Assembly: GCF_036898095.1 (NCBI RefSeq)
Contig: NC_090731.1
Coordinates: 146,361,582 to 146,425,581 of the forward strand
Source: Palaemon carinicauda
Lineage: Eukaryota; Arthropoda; Malacostraca; Decapoda; Palaemonidae
Reading direction: 5' to 3'
Length of the DNA: 64,000 nucleotides
Shown here: piece after piece, positions 32,351 through 44,265 of the stretch
Layout: the number at the start of each line of letters is the position of its first letter
How positions within the stretch are numbered: position 1 is the first letter of the stretch
Position numbers and translations under genes: made by a program
Notes under the pieces: generated by a model
The model's input: the letters and a program-made list of their open reading frames with translations, nothing else
What the model was told of the DNA's origin: nothing
The model's database searches: none

Positions 32351-35300
32351 TGCTTTGTTTTTTAGTCTAAAATCTAATTTAGAGTTTAAACTCCAGTCTA
32401 TATAGTTTGTAAGTTGTAGTTTGGAGCATTTTACAAATTGAATTTGTATCAAAAGGTTTTATGAAAGGAATAGTACTGATAATTTAATTTCAGTTATTGT
32501 AGTTTAAAGATAAGGAAACCATCAGTGAAGTAGTTTTAAATCAACATTCACAGAATATTTCTTTAGGTAGATGTTCTAGGAGTGGTTTTATTGTAGAATT
32601 TCAAGATTATTCTTGAAAGACTTAACGAAGAAGGTATACCAAATGAATGGCTTAAGATTAATATTTTCAAACAATGTTCGGACTTGTTACATAGGCTAAT
32701 CGGGTCGTAATCGATTTAAGACAAAAGGAGGAATAATTAGCAATAAAGAAGCTCAAAGAAAAATAAATTATTGGTTTAAAATAATCTGTAGAATGCCGGC
32801 CAGAGTCCTTTTAATGTAGCATTTTGAACGAGTATTTTAAAAGTTAGTGCATTGAAATAATAAACTTTACAGATGTAGAGATTAATGATATGGTTAAAAA
32901 TTTCAGTTAAAACAGAAATGAAGATTGTATCTTATAACTACCAAAAGAGGTTTTACAGGTAGCATTTGTCTGCAAATCTAATAATTAACCATGTAAATAG
33001 GATGTGAATTTGAAATTATAATTAAGTAGATATCAAGTGCTTAAAACCAGTTGCATTTTATATACAATAAAATACTGTTTTGTCATTTAAAGTTTTATTA
33101 GATACAAATAATCATCAAAACTTAATTTAGAAGCAAATGCTTGTATAATTCAAAACTGTACACTGGTTAGGATTATTATTTCAAATATTCTTTATTGTAA
33201 ATAATAGTAAACAATCACTTAAAACGTATGTTACATATAGCAAATTTATGGAGGAGGCAAAGCAGTAGATATTTTCTTAACGTGTAAAGCCCTGTGGGCA
33301 AACTGCTAACAGCTTCCTGAATAAGAAAGGATTTATTACAATCAAATGACTTGCCATATTGAACAGTATAAATGCCAACAAAATATTTCAAGTTACTGGA
33401 GTTGAAAATATTTGAAATACTTTGTTGTAATTATTTGGCACTTTTGATAATGTCTATTGCATAAGAATAATTGGCATAGACAAAAATACTTGAATATACA
33501 AGAGCTAGTTTTGATTGATAATTTATGGCAAAGTAGCAACATACTGCTGGTACTGTAATATTATAATTAAATATATTAAGTAAAGATATATGGTCCACCA
33601 ATTTGACATCGATAAAATGGGTATTGCTGACAACTTTATTCTTATTCTAAGTTCACTATAGCAAGAGAACTGGAAAGAATTCATTCATGATATTGAGTAC
33701 AAGATATCTGAATATCTAACTAGAGAGCAATTTTACAAATGAGCTGAAGCTTCACCTACTTAAGTCTCATTTCTGTTATGAATGAAAAAGTACTTGTATT
33801 CTAATTAGATATTCAAATATCTTTTTTTAACTCACTATCACAAAAGAATTCTTAACAGCTCTTGATTAATGAACCTAGAATAAGACTAAAGTAATCAGTA
33901 ATGCTAATATTGCTGACATCAAAATGCTGGACCATCTACATGTACAGTATTTAGTTATATTACCAGTGGTATGTCACTTCTTTTGCTATAAATTATCTTT
34001 CAAGACAAGATTTTGTACATTTAAATATGATTATTATTATACCAATTATTCCTATGCAGTAGTCCTCCTAATTAAATAGTGCCTATTATTTATAACAAAA
34101 TATTTCAAATGATTTTTAACTATCTTGAAATACTGCTATATTGGTAATTGTGCGGTTCAATGTGGCACGTCAATGGACCTTGTAATTAATTATTATGTTT
34201 AGTATACCTTGAAAAGATATTAAAACTAAATTGATTTGCTCAGATGTTTATACCATACCAATTGTAAGATTTTAAAAATACTGAAATAAAACACACATGA
34301 AAGTATTACTTTTTAATTTAGTTTCCCTGGTACATTAAAAAAGAAAACAATGAAAATAAAAAAGCATCAACTTTGAATATTTTCCCTCTATCAAATTTCA
34401 TGTGACAGTGTTCTCCCTAAGCTGCCCCCCTGCCCCTTTAAGTACCAGCAAATGCCTTTTTCCCCACGAAAAATGGGCCAAAAAGCCTCATGAAATGGTC
34501 CTCTCTCCTAACTAGACACTTGTCCATTTGGACTGTCATTGATCCCCAACTAACATAACTTGTTCACCCCCCCGTTAACACTGCGGGTTGAGAGCAGCAG
34601 TACAAGTGTGTTTTTAATATATTCTAAGGTCAAGGTGGCCAAACTGTTGTATTTAATTTTGGACCCAAGTCCACTTCTTAATCCAGCTAGCTGTCAAATA
34701 GGGTTTTTACTAAAGTCATGATGAATAATGACCTATTTCCATTAGTTAATATTCCTCAAAAGCCTCCTATTCAATGTTGAAGCCATTAAATTAACATTTT
34801 AGGTACAAAAGTATACCTATGTTCTTAAAAGCTTCCAATTAACACAATATGGGTAAAGAAAAAAATTCTAAATTCCTAAAAAACTTTTATTATAGAAGAT
34901 TGAATGCCAAATGCAAGACAGGTTTCAGTGTAATCAGTTCAATTATATAATAAAAATACAAATTATGTAGTCAATGACAAATATGCATCAGATCCATGAA
35001 ATCCCATTTTCTGAAAGCTTTAAACATCCTAGATCAGTGGTTCCCAACCCTGGGGTCGCGACCCCAATTGGGGTCGGCAAGCAATTTTCTTGGGGTCGTG
35101 AAGGCATGATAATAATCTAAAGGGTGTTGGATGATATCAATTGGATTAAGAGGATTCAGTAGGCTTTACCAAAAATCTTCCCTATTCCTACCTAAGGTGG
35201 TATATATAAATCTAAAAAATGAAGATGAAGGATAGAATGACCATACTCAAACTGAGTTGTTTCCCTTTTTAGCATATACCTTAATCTGACGATCAACTGG

Positions 35301-35477
35301 GCCGATCGTTCACATGTACATACATTACATTGCTGTCTATTGGCCTTTCTCAGATCATTTCTTACAGAGAAGGTTTAAAAAGAACGATTATCTCTGTGGA
35401 AAGTACTTATAGGGTTTATCAATAGATTTAATAAATCTGTATTTTATATCTGGTTCCATCCTGTGTTTTGTATACAT

Positions 35478-35580
35478 TATATATATATATATATATATAT
35501 ATACAGTATATATATATATATATATATATATATAAGTATATATACATATATATACACACATATATATATATTTATATATG
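35478..35580. repeat. (AT)n microsatellite within the hAT element
   Basis: Long, slightly interrupted TA and TATACA repeats. Peptides rich in Tyr and Ile from both strands here are not genes. Confidence 0.95.
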
Positions 35581-36188
35581 TCTGTTTTTATCATTTTTGT
35601 TAATTAAAGAGATTGCATCTGGTATGTCTGTGTCACTGTGCTACCAGTCGGCTTGAACGAACAATGAATTTGTATTTTGAAATTTAAAAGTATGGTGCAT
35701 TGTTATGTTTAACATTGTTATAAATTTCATTATTTAAGTTTATATCTGAGGTTTTTGTTTGTATTTGTGTAACAGAAAGTGTTTAATATTTGAATCATCT
35801 ATCAATTATGATATTTATCAAAAACTTTATTCTAACTACAATTCAGGAAAGTCAAAATAGTCATATATGCCGAAAATATTGTTGTTTATAAACCTAAGCT
35901 GCAGTAAGACATGTGCATATAAGACAGAAATGACAAATGAGTTGTTGGTGATTACTCAAAATGCAGATACGTAGTTTAGTCTGAAATTCCTTTAAAAAAA
36001 AAATTAAATGAAAGAGAGGACGAGAGAAGTGTGTATGTGCATGTATCTGTGCATATGCATGTGTGTGCACTACATACATATATATAAGACACAAATGCAG
36101 ACACATTTGTGTTTATAATTATATGTTTTCATAGCATTTTCCCTGTTATCATCATAGTTATCATTACCAAGTTTTAATTGACTGATTT

Positions 36189-36191
<3 letters not shown>

Positions 36192-36245
<54 letters not shown>
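36192..36245. repeat. (CT)n microsatellite
   Basis: An uninterrupted CT tract of 54 bases just upstream of the transposase start. Confidence 0.95.
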
Positions 36246-36250
<5 letters not shown>

Positions 36251-36274
36251 ATTTTACAATAAGTTGTTGCAAAT

Positions 36275-37847
36275 ATGGCAATGGCAAACAACAAAGGAAA
36301 GCAGAAATATATTGAGGACTACACCAACATCGGTTGTACTTGCTTTATCTCAGCAAGGAAAGAAAAAACTCAAATTTGGTGTGCAATGAAGTGCTCTCAG
36401 AAGAATCAATGACTCAAGATAAGTTAAGACATAATTTTGAGTCGAAAAGTGCAAAGTTCAGTAAAGAGAGCCCTTTTTTCAAGAATAAGCATGTGGATCT
36501 AAAATAAAATTCTCTTCTTGATAAAAAAAAAAAAATTGCATGGCATTTGGGAGGAATTCATTTCACCATTTGCAAAAGACATCGTTCGTGACATAATTGA
36601 AGATAAGGGAGTTAAATTCTCGGAAATTATAACGCTTTCTAATCATTCTGTACATCTCCACTTTATTTCAACACATTAAAAGTTGATGAATCAACATATA
36701 TAGGTAGTCTTCCTTGGTTAATAGTTTATGGTGATTTCAAGGATGTATTTCTTTCTTGCAGACCATTAGAAACAACTGAAGCTGTGGTATATTTGAAAAA
36801 AAAATAGGATAATTTCTTATAAAAAGAGGATTGATGTGGGAAAATGTCGGTGGTATGTGTACTGATGGTGCACCTTCTATGCTAGGTCATAGATCTGGGT
36901 TTCAACAGAAGGTAAAGAATATTTCTCCAGAAGTTGTAGGAATTCATTGCATGATACATCGTTCAGTATTTTGGGCAGAAACATTGCCAAAGATTTGAAA
37001 AGCTATGCAATCAGTTGTTAAAGCAGTTGACTTTATAAAGTCAAATGCATTGAACAACCGCTTGTTTGCTAAAGTGTGTCATAAAAAAATGGATTCTAGG
37101 TATGAAGTTAAGTTATAAACTGGAGTATGGTAGCTACCAAAACGTAATCCCCTTTTAGTTGAATACTGAGGTTAGAGAATTCTTATCTCGGCAAGGAAGA
37201 ACAGAACTTTCCAGTTTCTTAGGTGATATGAGTAATTGGGCAAAAACTTCCTACTTAATAGATTTTTCACAATTTTGAATTCCCTTTATCTTCCACTTCA
37301 GAAAGAAAAACTAAATGCCTTCCAAATGAAGCCGGATCTTTTGGAGTAAATGAAGAAAGAAAAATTTGTGCATGTTTCCCACATTAAATGCATCTGTTGA
37401 ATAAAAATGACACTGATATTCCATTCAAACAGTTTTCAAAGTTTACTCATTCTTCTTCTTAGAAACTTTAAACGAGGAATTTAGCCAAAATTTTCTAGAA
37501 AAACCTCTGTTATCCCACACATTAACCTCAAATAAACCATTTGAAAATGTTCCTGAAAGATATCCATAAAAATTTACTGATCTCATTACATCTGACATTG
37601 CCAAAGCTGACTTTAATTCTCTAATTCAATTTGGATAAAGCAGTTACGTCGATATCCAAATTTGGCTGAAGGTATGCTTAAAATGTTATGCCCTCTTCTT
37701 CGACATATGTGTGAAGTGACCTTTTCATTTGTACTTTTAATAAAGTCGAAGCTGAAAACTAATCTCCATGCTGAAGATCAACTACGTTGTGCTTTATCGA
37801 AAACATCCCTGCAGATTGAGATACTGGCGATGGAAAAGCATTTCTAA
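36275..37847 (+). pseudogene. hAT transposase of ZBED5/SCAND3-like type, heavily decayed
   Basis: Starts MAMANNKGKQKYIEDYTN at 36275. A disrupted BED-type zinc finger follows (WCAMKCSQKNQ at about 36380). Later blocks match this domesticated-transposase family: KVDESTYIGSLPWLIVYGDF (about 36680), CRPLETTEAVVYL, VGGMCTDGAPSMLGHRSGF (about 36845; carries a conserved catalytic-site Asp), VGIHCMIHRSVFWAETLPK and the C-terminal RLRTKL-like segment SKLKTNLHAEDQLRCAL (about 37745), where the family dimerises. More than ten stops or shifts occur, so it is inactive. The family excises and reinserts transposons with 8-bp target duplications; none can be checked here. Confidence 0.8.
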
Positions 37848-37944
37848 CCATCACATGAATGACATGAACATCATTGTTTATTATCAAGATAATGTTTGTG
37901 TTACTCATATCAATAACATTATATTATGCATTGTGTCTTATATA

Positions 37945-38444
37945 NNNNNNNNNNNNNNNNNNNNNNNNNNNNNNNNNNNNNNNNNNNNNNNNNNNNNNNN
38001 NNNNNNNNNNNNNNNNNNNNNNNNNNNNNNNNNNNNNNNNNNNNNNNNNNNNNNNNNNNNNNNNNNNNNNNNNNNNNNNNNNNNNNNNNNNNNNNNNNNN
38101 NNNNNNNNNNNNNNNNNNNNNNNNNNNNNNNNNNNNNNNNNNNNNNNNNNNNNNNNNNNNNNNNNNNNNNNNNNNNNNNNNNNNNNNNNNNNNNNNNNNN
38201 NNNNNNNNNNNNNNNNNNNNNNNNNNNNNNNNNNNNNNNNNNNNNNNNNNNNNNNNNNNNNNNNNNNNNNNNNNNNNNNNNNNNNNNNNNNNNNNNNNNN
38301 NNNNNNNNNNNNNNNNNNNNNNNNNNNNNNNNNNNNNNNNNNNNNNNNNNNNNNNNNNNNNNNNNNNNNNNNNNNNNNNNNNNNNNNNNNNNNNNNNNNN
38401 NNNNNNNNNNNNNNNNNNNNNNNNNNNNNNNNNNNNNNNNNNNN
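37945..38444. other. Assembly gap, exactly 500 N
   Basis: 500 consecutive N. The round length suggests a scaffolding gap of unknown true size. It removes the right end of the hAT element and the left half of A2. Confidence 0.98.
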
Positions 38445-39452
38445 AAGATCTACCAGTTCAAGGTGCTGTGCTTCGGTCTCTCCACAGCACCACAAGTGTT
38501 CACCAAGGTGTTCACCCTGATGTCATCATGGGCTCACAGGATCGGCATCCGTCTCCTCCGTTTTCTGGACGACTGGGTGATCCTAGCAGACTCGAAGGCA
38601 ACCCTTCTTCGCCACCGAGACAAGCTTCTCGAACTTTGCCAAGATCTAGGGATCATGGTAAACCTTGAGAAGTCCTCTCTGCAGCCCTCTCAGAGACTGG
38701 TATACCTAGGCATGGTCATAGACACCAATCTCCACAAAGCTTTCGCGTCAGACGACAGGATAGCAAGACTGAGGAAGGTCGCGAGACCTTTCCTCACACG
38801 AGAAGAACTTCCAGCCCAAACGTGGTTACGTCTCCTCGGCCATCTCTCCTCCCTGGCCCGTCTGGTTCCCAACAGTCGCCTCGGAATGAGATCTCTCCAG
38901 TGGCGACTCAAGTCGTGGTGGAATCAAGGACAAGATTCCCCGGACACCCTGATTCCTATGGGACAACCGGAACAGACGGATCTCCAGTGGTGGGTGGCAG
39001 ACGAGAATCTACGAAAGGGATTGGATCTTCTCGTCCTCCCCCCAGACTTGATGTTGTTTTCGGACGCATCAAAGAAAGGGTGGGGGGCCCACGTTCTGAA
39101 CCACAGGACCTCAGGCCTGTGGTCAGAATCAGAAAAGTACCTTCACATAAACCTGCTAGAAATGAAGGCCGTGTTCCTGGCACTTCAGAAGTTCCACCAA
39201 GTCCTGGCGGGCCACACTGTGGTAGTGATGAGCGACAACACCACAGTGGTGGCTTATATTAACACACAGGGAGGTACCTTTTCAGAAGAAGCTATCCCAT
39301 CTTGCAGTAGAGATACTGAGATGGTCCGAAGTCCACTCGATCACACTAGCAGCTCGCTTCATTCCGGGCAAAAGGAATGTGCTCGCCGACAGTCTGAGCA
39401 GAGCGACACAGTGAGCACCGAGTGGTCTTTGGATCCTCAAGTAGCCAACTAA
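38445..39452 (+). pseudogene. RT C-terminal part and RNase H of A2
   Basis: The first visible residues are KIYQFKVLCFGLSTAPQVF (motif B region). Motif C is FLDD at 38562-38573, where A1 has YLDD. RT thumb and RNase H follow: LFSDASKKGWGAH, LEMKAVFLAL and VMSDNTTVVAYIN, which supply three acidic residues. A one-base insertion near 39284 shifts the frame, a later 4-base loss near 39405 restores it, and a Lys codon has become TAA at 39452. Reads in the same frame as the start of the next domain. Confidence 0.8.
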
Positions 39453-39461
39453 GTCCTGACT

Positions 39462-40848
39462 TTGTGGGGTTCCCCGACTGTGGACCTGTTCGCTACAGCG
39501 CTGAACTACAAGCTCCCGCTGTACTGCTCCCCAGTCCCGGATCCCAAGGCTCTGGCAAGATGCCTTCCAACAACGGTGGGACAACATCGATGTGTATGCC
39601 TTTCGCCCGTTCTGTCTGATGAGGAGAGTACTCAACAAGACCAGAATATTGGTCAATCTTTCAATGACCCTGATAGCTCCGCTATGGCATCACGCAGAAT
39701 GGTTCCCGGACCTTCTGCAACTCCTTACGGAGCCTCCGAGGGAACTCCCAACCACATGCCAACATCTTCCACAAAGCCGTAGCTTTGCTTCGACTTCACG
39801 CCTGGAGACTATACAGCATCTCCTCAAAGAGAGAGGATTTTCGCAACAAGTTGCGAACAGGATGTCTGGACACCTGCGCAAGTCATCCGCAGGAGTCTAC
39901 CAGGCGAAGTGGCGAGTTTTCTGTGATTGGTGTCGTGGAAGGGGTATCTCTTCACTCGATGCCACTATTCCAGCAATAGCTGAGTTCCTCGTGTATTTGC
40001 GGGAAGAAATGCGCCTTTCAGTCTCAGCAGTGAAAGGCTATCGCTCAGCCTTGAGTCTTGCCTTCAGGCTCAAAGGAATGGACATTTCTTCCTCGCTGAA
40101 ACTTTCTCTTCTCATACGAAGCAATGAACTTACCTGCCCTCAGTCGGAAGTGAGACCTCCTCCTTGGAACGTGGTTCGAGTTCTCAGGTCTCTAAAGAGA
40201 CCTCCCTACGAACCACTACGCCAGGCTTCAGATCGCCACCTTACTTGGAAGACGGTGTTCTTGCCAGCTTTGGCCTCGGCCAAGCGAGTCAGCGAACTAC
40301 ATGGTCTCTCATACGACATCGCCCATTCAAGGGGATGGGGGGAGGTAACGTTCAGGTTCGTCCCTGAGTTTGTTGCCAAGACTCAGAATCCGGGAGTGCC
40401 GGACCCTCGGTTCTACTCTTTCCAGGTTTCGAGTCTCCGTTCTGTAACAGATAACCCAGACCATCTCCTACTTTGTCCAGTAAGGAGTCTGAGGTTGTAT
40501 CTTAAGAGAACAGCTGCAGTTCGTCCCCAGGTTCAAGCCTTGTTCGTGAGCACTGGGAAAACGAAGAGAAGGGTCACCAGGAATACCATCTCAGCCTGGA
40601 TTTGCAAGGTAATCCACCTGGCCTTGAATCCTGACCCTCCTCCGTCACGTCACTCTAGAGCGCATGATGTCAGGGGCATAGCTACGTCCCTGGCCTTCAA
40701 GAAGAATTATTCAGCGACTCAGGTCCTGCAAGGTGTGGTGTGGAAGCGTCAGACCACCTTCACAGCCCACTACCTGCAAGACGTGACCCACAGGAGGCTC
40801 GATACGTTTTCTATCGGGCCTGTGGTGGCTGCACAACAGCTGGTCTAA
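39462..40848 (+). pseudogene. Methyltransferase-like domain fused in frame to tyrosine recombinase, A2
   Basis: SPTVDLFATALNYKLPLYC starts the methyltransferase-like domain. A 2-base deletion near 39555 shifts the frame. From 39592 one frame runs without a stop through YAFRPFCLMRRVL (FPPF changed to FRPF), PLWHHAEWF and the whole recombinase to 40848. The recombinase shows the YQAKWRVFCDWC core-binding start, SAVKGYRSALS, SAKRVSELHGLS (Arg), SRAHDVRGIATS (HxxR) and FTAHYLQDV (nucleophile Tyr). So in family A the methyltransferase and recombinase share a frame, unlike B and C. The recombinase part alone looks intact. Confidence 0.82.
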
Positions 40849-41330
40849 ACCTCAGGCTCCTTAATGGACAAGTAGCAGAAGGTTGAGGGCATTGTTACCC
40901 GGTTTTAGTCTGCATGAATGAAAAGGTATGTCTGGCCCTTATTCTTTTCTTCATCCTCTCCTCCCTTGGAGAAAGCAGCATCCTGGGTTCTCTGCACAGC
41001 TGACCTCAAACCACTGCAGGTAAACCATGCTTCTTTGTGTTCCTAGTACAGTAATAAGTGTAATACTGTCATGTCCCCATACCCTGACGAGGTGGTATTG
41101 GGAGAGTCCTAGCCTAGATTTCCATCTGAAGAAATCCAGGGCAACTTCCTAGGACGAGTCACTCTTCACCTTTGCACACACCTTACGTAGGCCACAGCAG
41201 TTTCACAGCTGCTAGTGAGGAGCTGGGACTCCCTATTGTCTGAGTACGTAGACACTCAAATATGGAGTCCCCGGGCAAGCCAAAGCCAGTATGGCAGGGA
41301 CTTACCACCTTTCCTAAGGGTTGAGTCACC
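40849..41330 (+). other. 3' untranslated segment of A2
   Basis: Non-coding; parts recur, diverged, in A3 after its recombinase remnant (for example CCTCAGGCTCCTT, then GTCCCCATACCC). It belongs to family A. Confidence 0.65.
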
Positions 41331-41430
41331 CTATGTAAATAGCGTGGTTTGTATTTCAGTTACAAAACAAATGACAAATTCGTAGATAATTTGTATTTTC
41401 CCTAACTATACAAGCCTTAGCTATTTACAC
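41331..41430. repeat. ICR of A2
   Basis: Near-palindrome from CTATGTAAATAGCGTGG to CCTTAGCTATTTACAC. Its reverse complement reads as the A right end (CTACGAATTTGTCAT) fused to the family-A left end (TTTTGTAACTG). Confidence 0.8.
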
Positions 41431-41499
41431 ATATTTGCCCGCCAGCGCTGTCCCCCAGGATAAGTCCTACCTCTAAGCAAAGTGAAGCACTCACTGTGT

Positions 41500-41688
41500 G
41501 TGTGTGAGGGGGGAGGGGTAGCAAGCTACCCCCCCCCCCCCCCCCCCGCTAACTAGCGGTGGGGTAGTAAACCCTCGTTAAAATTCTCATGGCTCGTCAG
41601 TCAGCTACGCCGAAGTAATTACCCTATGTAAATAGCTAAGGTTTGTATAGTTAGGAAAAATACAAATTATCTACGAATTTGTCATATT
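41500..41688. repeat. Right inverted terminal repeat of A2
   Basis: Matches the A1 left repeat (15658-15830) in inverse orientation, including TACGCCGAAGTAATTACC. It contains AGGGGGGAGGGG followed by a run of about 19 C. Confidence 0.82.
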
Positions 41689-42175
41689 TGCAGTGGAAAT
41701 GAAGATGAAATTTGTTGAAAGCACACTACTTATGGGAGGAAAAGCCGTTTTTCCTATTAGAAATGTTGTCCCGTGGTATTCTATAATTTTACCAGTCTCA
41801 CTGTTTGGAAGTTACAGAAAAGTATTCCCAATACTAAATGATGTTTGTGACAACCATCATTGGTCTTCAAGTAAATAAATCAAAGTTTGGAAGGTAAAAA
41901 TGTAATTGAGGAAGACCTTTGTCTGCTATGTAGATGTATGGTGACAGAGTAGGAGACCAGAAACTTCTTATTGATTCCAAGTTGGGATTAATTATGGAAT
42001 ATTGATACTCTTGTGCCCAAGAAAAAGCCTTTTATCAAAGTGGAATGGGTAAATCAATATTGAGCGTCAATAAAAATTTTGTCAGTGATGGGTATATGAA
42101 CCTCTGCTAATCACTCAAAACTGTTTGTAGATCTTGGTACAGGTACATATACCCAGAACATTGAGATAGTTTTCC
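41689..42175. other. Spacer right of A2, no recognised feature
   Basis: AT-rich, with no domain recognised. A 61-codon frame at 41693 has no support. Confidence 0.45.
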
Positions 42176-43182
42176 ATTGGGGATTGGGTCATTTGTTTTC
42201 CCTCTTAGAGAAGAGTTTCTAGCAGAGTCTTTCCGAACCTCTCCTATCGACGTGGTTCCACAAGAACTACGACCGGTATCCAGACTCTTACAAGAGGACT
42301 TCTCTCCCTCAGCAGGTGAGGCACCAAAGGAAGATCGTTCATGCCTAAGTCTTCGGCAAGGGAATCAAGACCTTTGTCCTAAACGATCGTCTCCGAATCC
42401 TGCAGGGCCGTCAGTAAGCGACACCCATCGTTCAAGGGACGACCTCGACCCACCCAAAGATGATGTCTCATGGGTGGATAACTTCAATGACGACGATAAT
42501 CATCCTCCAAGAGCTGCTTGTCCGAAGCTATCGAAGGCAGAGCAGAAGGAATCGGAGTACACCTGGCAGGTCTTGGCCTGCATGAGGACCATCAAAGGGT
42601 TATCTGACCCGACAGTGACCTCTCAAGATATGGCGAAGACTCGATCTTGGACCATGTCTACGGCATTCAACTTGTGTGAACGAGTTCTTAGTGGCGAGAA
42701 CGGTATTAAGCACTAAGATTAACACTTGTGCTTTATACCTCTTAACAAAGGTGAGAGCTGGCGGGTGACTTCCTAGGAACACCACTGCAGATGTGGACTT
42801 CCTTGCAAGCTACCGCTCGTTACCAAGGAAATGCCTCTTGGTCGTGGCTGGAATACTCATGCTGTGGACATAATTAATGTTCTTATCCAAGAGATAACTT
42901 CCTTTTTTTCGTCCTCGAGGAGGTTGCCCCTCCTACGAGTTTGGAGTATGTATCTCTTTCTATCAAGGACAGAGAATTCGCAGCTCAGCTACAAGAGAAT
43001 ACACTTTCTCCCTTTCTCCCATCTGTGGAAGTGTAAGGACGATTCTCTCCTTACCTAAGCATTCTGAACATCCACTTGGATGTTCGTCTCAGCCGTTACG
43101 TCTTTGTACAGAACAATGTGTTTTCATCTAGATCTCCAAGCTTCTTCTCCAGTTTCATCCTCTTCTCTTGGAACAGGTTAGT
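42176..43182 (+). pseudogene. gag remnant of DIRS copy A3 (family A), left part
   Basis: The block KESEYTWQVLACMRTIKGL near 42550 aligns by eye with the A1 gag segment ESEHAFWQVLTLMRTLNGF. A later SSSRRLPLLRV segment parallels the A1 PPPRVQQRRY region. It is interrupted at 43182 by insertion of C2 and resumes at 56828. No left terminal repeat is visible. Confidence 0.6.
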
Positions 43183-43348
43183 TTTAAATATTAAACTTAG
43201 CCGGTGAATATATAATAGCTGACGTCTCCGACGGCTCGACAGATTCCAAAAACTCGCGAGCGATCGCCATGAAGGTTGCGGGTGTGCCCACCAGCGCCGA
43301 CTATCGGCCAGATACCGCATATACTTGTAAACAGCTCCAGTTCTTCTC
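43183..43348. repeat. Left inverted terminal repeat of C2
   Basis: Begins TTTAAATATTAAACTTAGCC and contains GCGAGCGATCGCC; inverted at 56634-56826. Confidence 0.85.
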
Positions 43349-43550
43349 TGTCGGTTTCATCGACAAGTCGATTCCACTCGCTTTATGACCTCGAGTTTTC
43401 TACCGAATTGGTGAAGTACTTGGTTTTGGTTTTATTGCTTTCGCCGTGTTGGATTATTCAATACTATCTTCTAAAGAAATGCTTTTGAAAGGAGAGTAAA
43501 AGTGTTTTGCCCTTGCTTTTTTATCTCTGGTTTTTCCATAGAGTTAAAGA

Positions 43551-43594
43551 TGGCCGACCCTTCCCTCAGTGTACGGAAGTGTGTTTTAGGCTTT
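43551..43594 (+). pseudogene. gag 5' end of C2, cut off after about 15 codons
   Basis: Encodes MADPSLSVRKCVLGF then a stop, matching the start of the C1 and C3 gags. The gag resumes only at about 51926, so roughly 100 codons are lost or displaced. Confidence 0.65.
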
Positions 43595-43886
43595 TAGTAA
43601 TTATTTTATCACGTTATAAATTATTGTTGATAATTATAGATTTTCCTCTATATATTTTATATCTCACCCGCCTTTATTAGGCCTCTTCGATTAGCTTTCC
43701 ATTTATACTAAACATCAAGATAAATTTTATGTTTTGTTTATATGCCGCCTTTACCTATTCCTCCCCTAGTCCGAGATGTAGGCGGTCCTAACTTGGAAAC
43801 CGAAGTTAAACAACGTTGAGCCCATTCAACTTTTATTTTCGTTAAGTTTAAATCATTTGCTCTGTAAGAGTTATGAAATGAATATT
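43595..43886. other. Segment X, left part (unidentified sequence inside C2)
   Basis: Not family-C sequence. Contains GGAAACCGAAGTTAAACAAC (about 43795-43814), which resembles part of the 5S rRNA A-box region. X continues at 50395-50599 and 51329-51925 on the other side of C3 and the small transposon. Its class is unknown. Confidence 0.45.
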
Positions 43887-44060
43887 TTTCAATATTAAAC
43901 TTAGCCGGTGATTATATAAGCTGCAGCTCTGCTGCTCGACAGAAAACTCTACGTTCAAAATCCGCCAGCGATCGCTATGCAGGTAGGGGGTGTACTTCAA
44001 CAGCGCCATCTGTCGTGCAGGTACTCAGTACTCAATGTAAACACAGAACTCAATTTTCTC
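43887..44060. repeat. Left inverted terminal repeat of C3
   Basis: From TTTCAATATTAAACTTAGCC to CAATTTTCTC; its inverse lies at 50193-50394. Contains CCAGCGATCGCTATGCAGG, paralleling the GCGATCGC motif in C1 and C2. Confidence 0.88.
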
Positions 44061-44265
44061 TCTGTCGTGCCACCGGCAAGACCTACTAATTCGCTGTTGC
44101 TAACTGGATTGGTTTTCACAACTTTTTGGTGAAGTACACGTTTCTAGTTTTGAGCTTTCGCTTTGCAGGCTTTATCTTCAATACATCCTTGCATTCTTTT
44201 GTTGATATCGGATTATTTGTTGATGACTTTGGATAGTTTTTGAATTCCCCTTTGACTAATTCAAA

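Larger units (their letters stand above)
30110..35034. other. AT-rich non-coding region
   Basis: About 4.9 kb of AT-rich sequence with no recognisable domain. It may hold the 3' untranslated region of the exon at 29981. It contains microsatellites, a 62-bp tandem duplication (32228-32350) and a GC-richer island at about 34407-34600 beginning CAGTGTTCTCCCTAAG. Confidence 0.5.
35035..37944 (+). mobile_element. Decayed hAT (ZBED-type) DNA transposon, right end lost in the gap
   Basis: The left terminus is CAGTGGTTCCCAACCCTGGG at 35035, then GTCGCGACCCC and its near-inverted copy, a classic hAT terminal inverted repeat. A decayed transposase follows at 36275-37847. The matching right terminus (ending in CCACTG) is not seen before the N gap at 37945, so the element length is unknown. 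Confidence 0.75.
38445..41688 (+). mobile_element. DIRS1-like retrotransposon A2 (family A), right half
   Basis: Resumes after the gap inside RT and continues through RNase H, methyltransferase-like domain, a complete tyrosine recombinase, the 3' segment, ICR (41331-41430) and right terminal repeat ending near 41688. It overlaps A1 from RT to mid-recombinase with differences, so it is a separate copy. Confidence 0.85.

Noticed and set aside
35388..35656. Tyr/Ile-rich peptides
   Set aside because: Translations of AT microsatellites; the same applies near 31775-32008, 50567-51151 and 61427-61627.
37768..39452. Long frames spanning the N gap
   Set aside because: They cross 500 undefined bases and join a hAT remnant to a DIRS RT; not a real protein.
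43795..43822. 5S rRNA gene
   Set aside because: Only about 25 bases resemble the A-box region; the rest of a 120-base 5S gene is absent.
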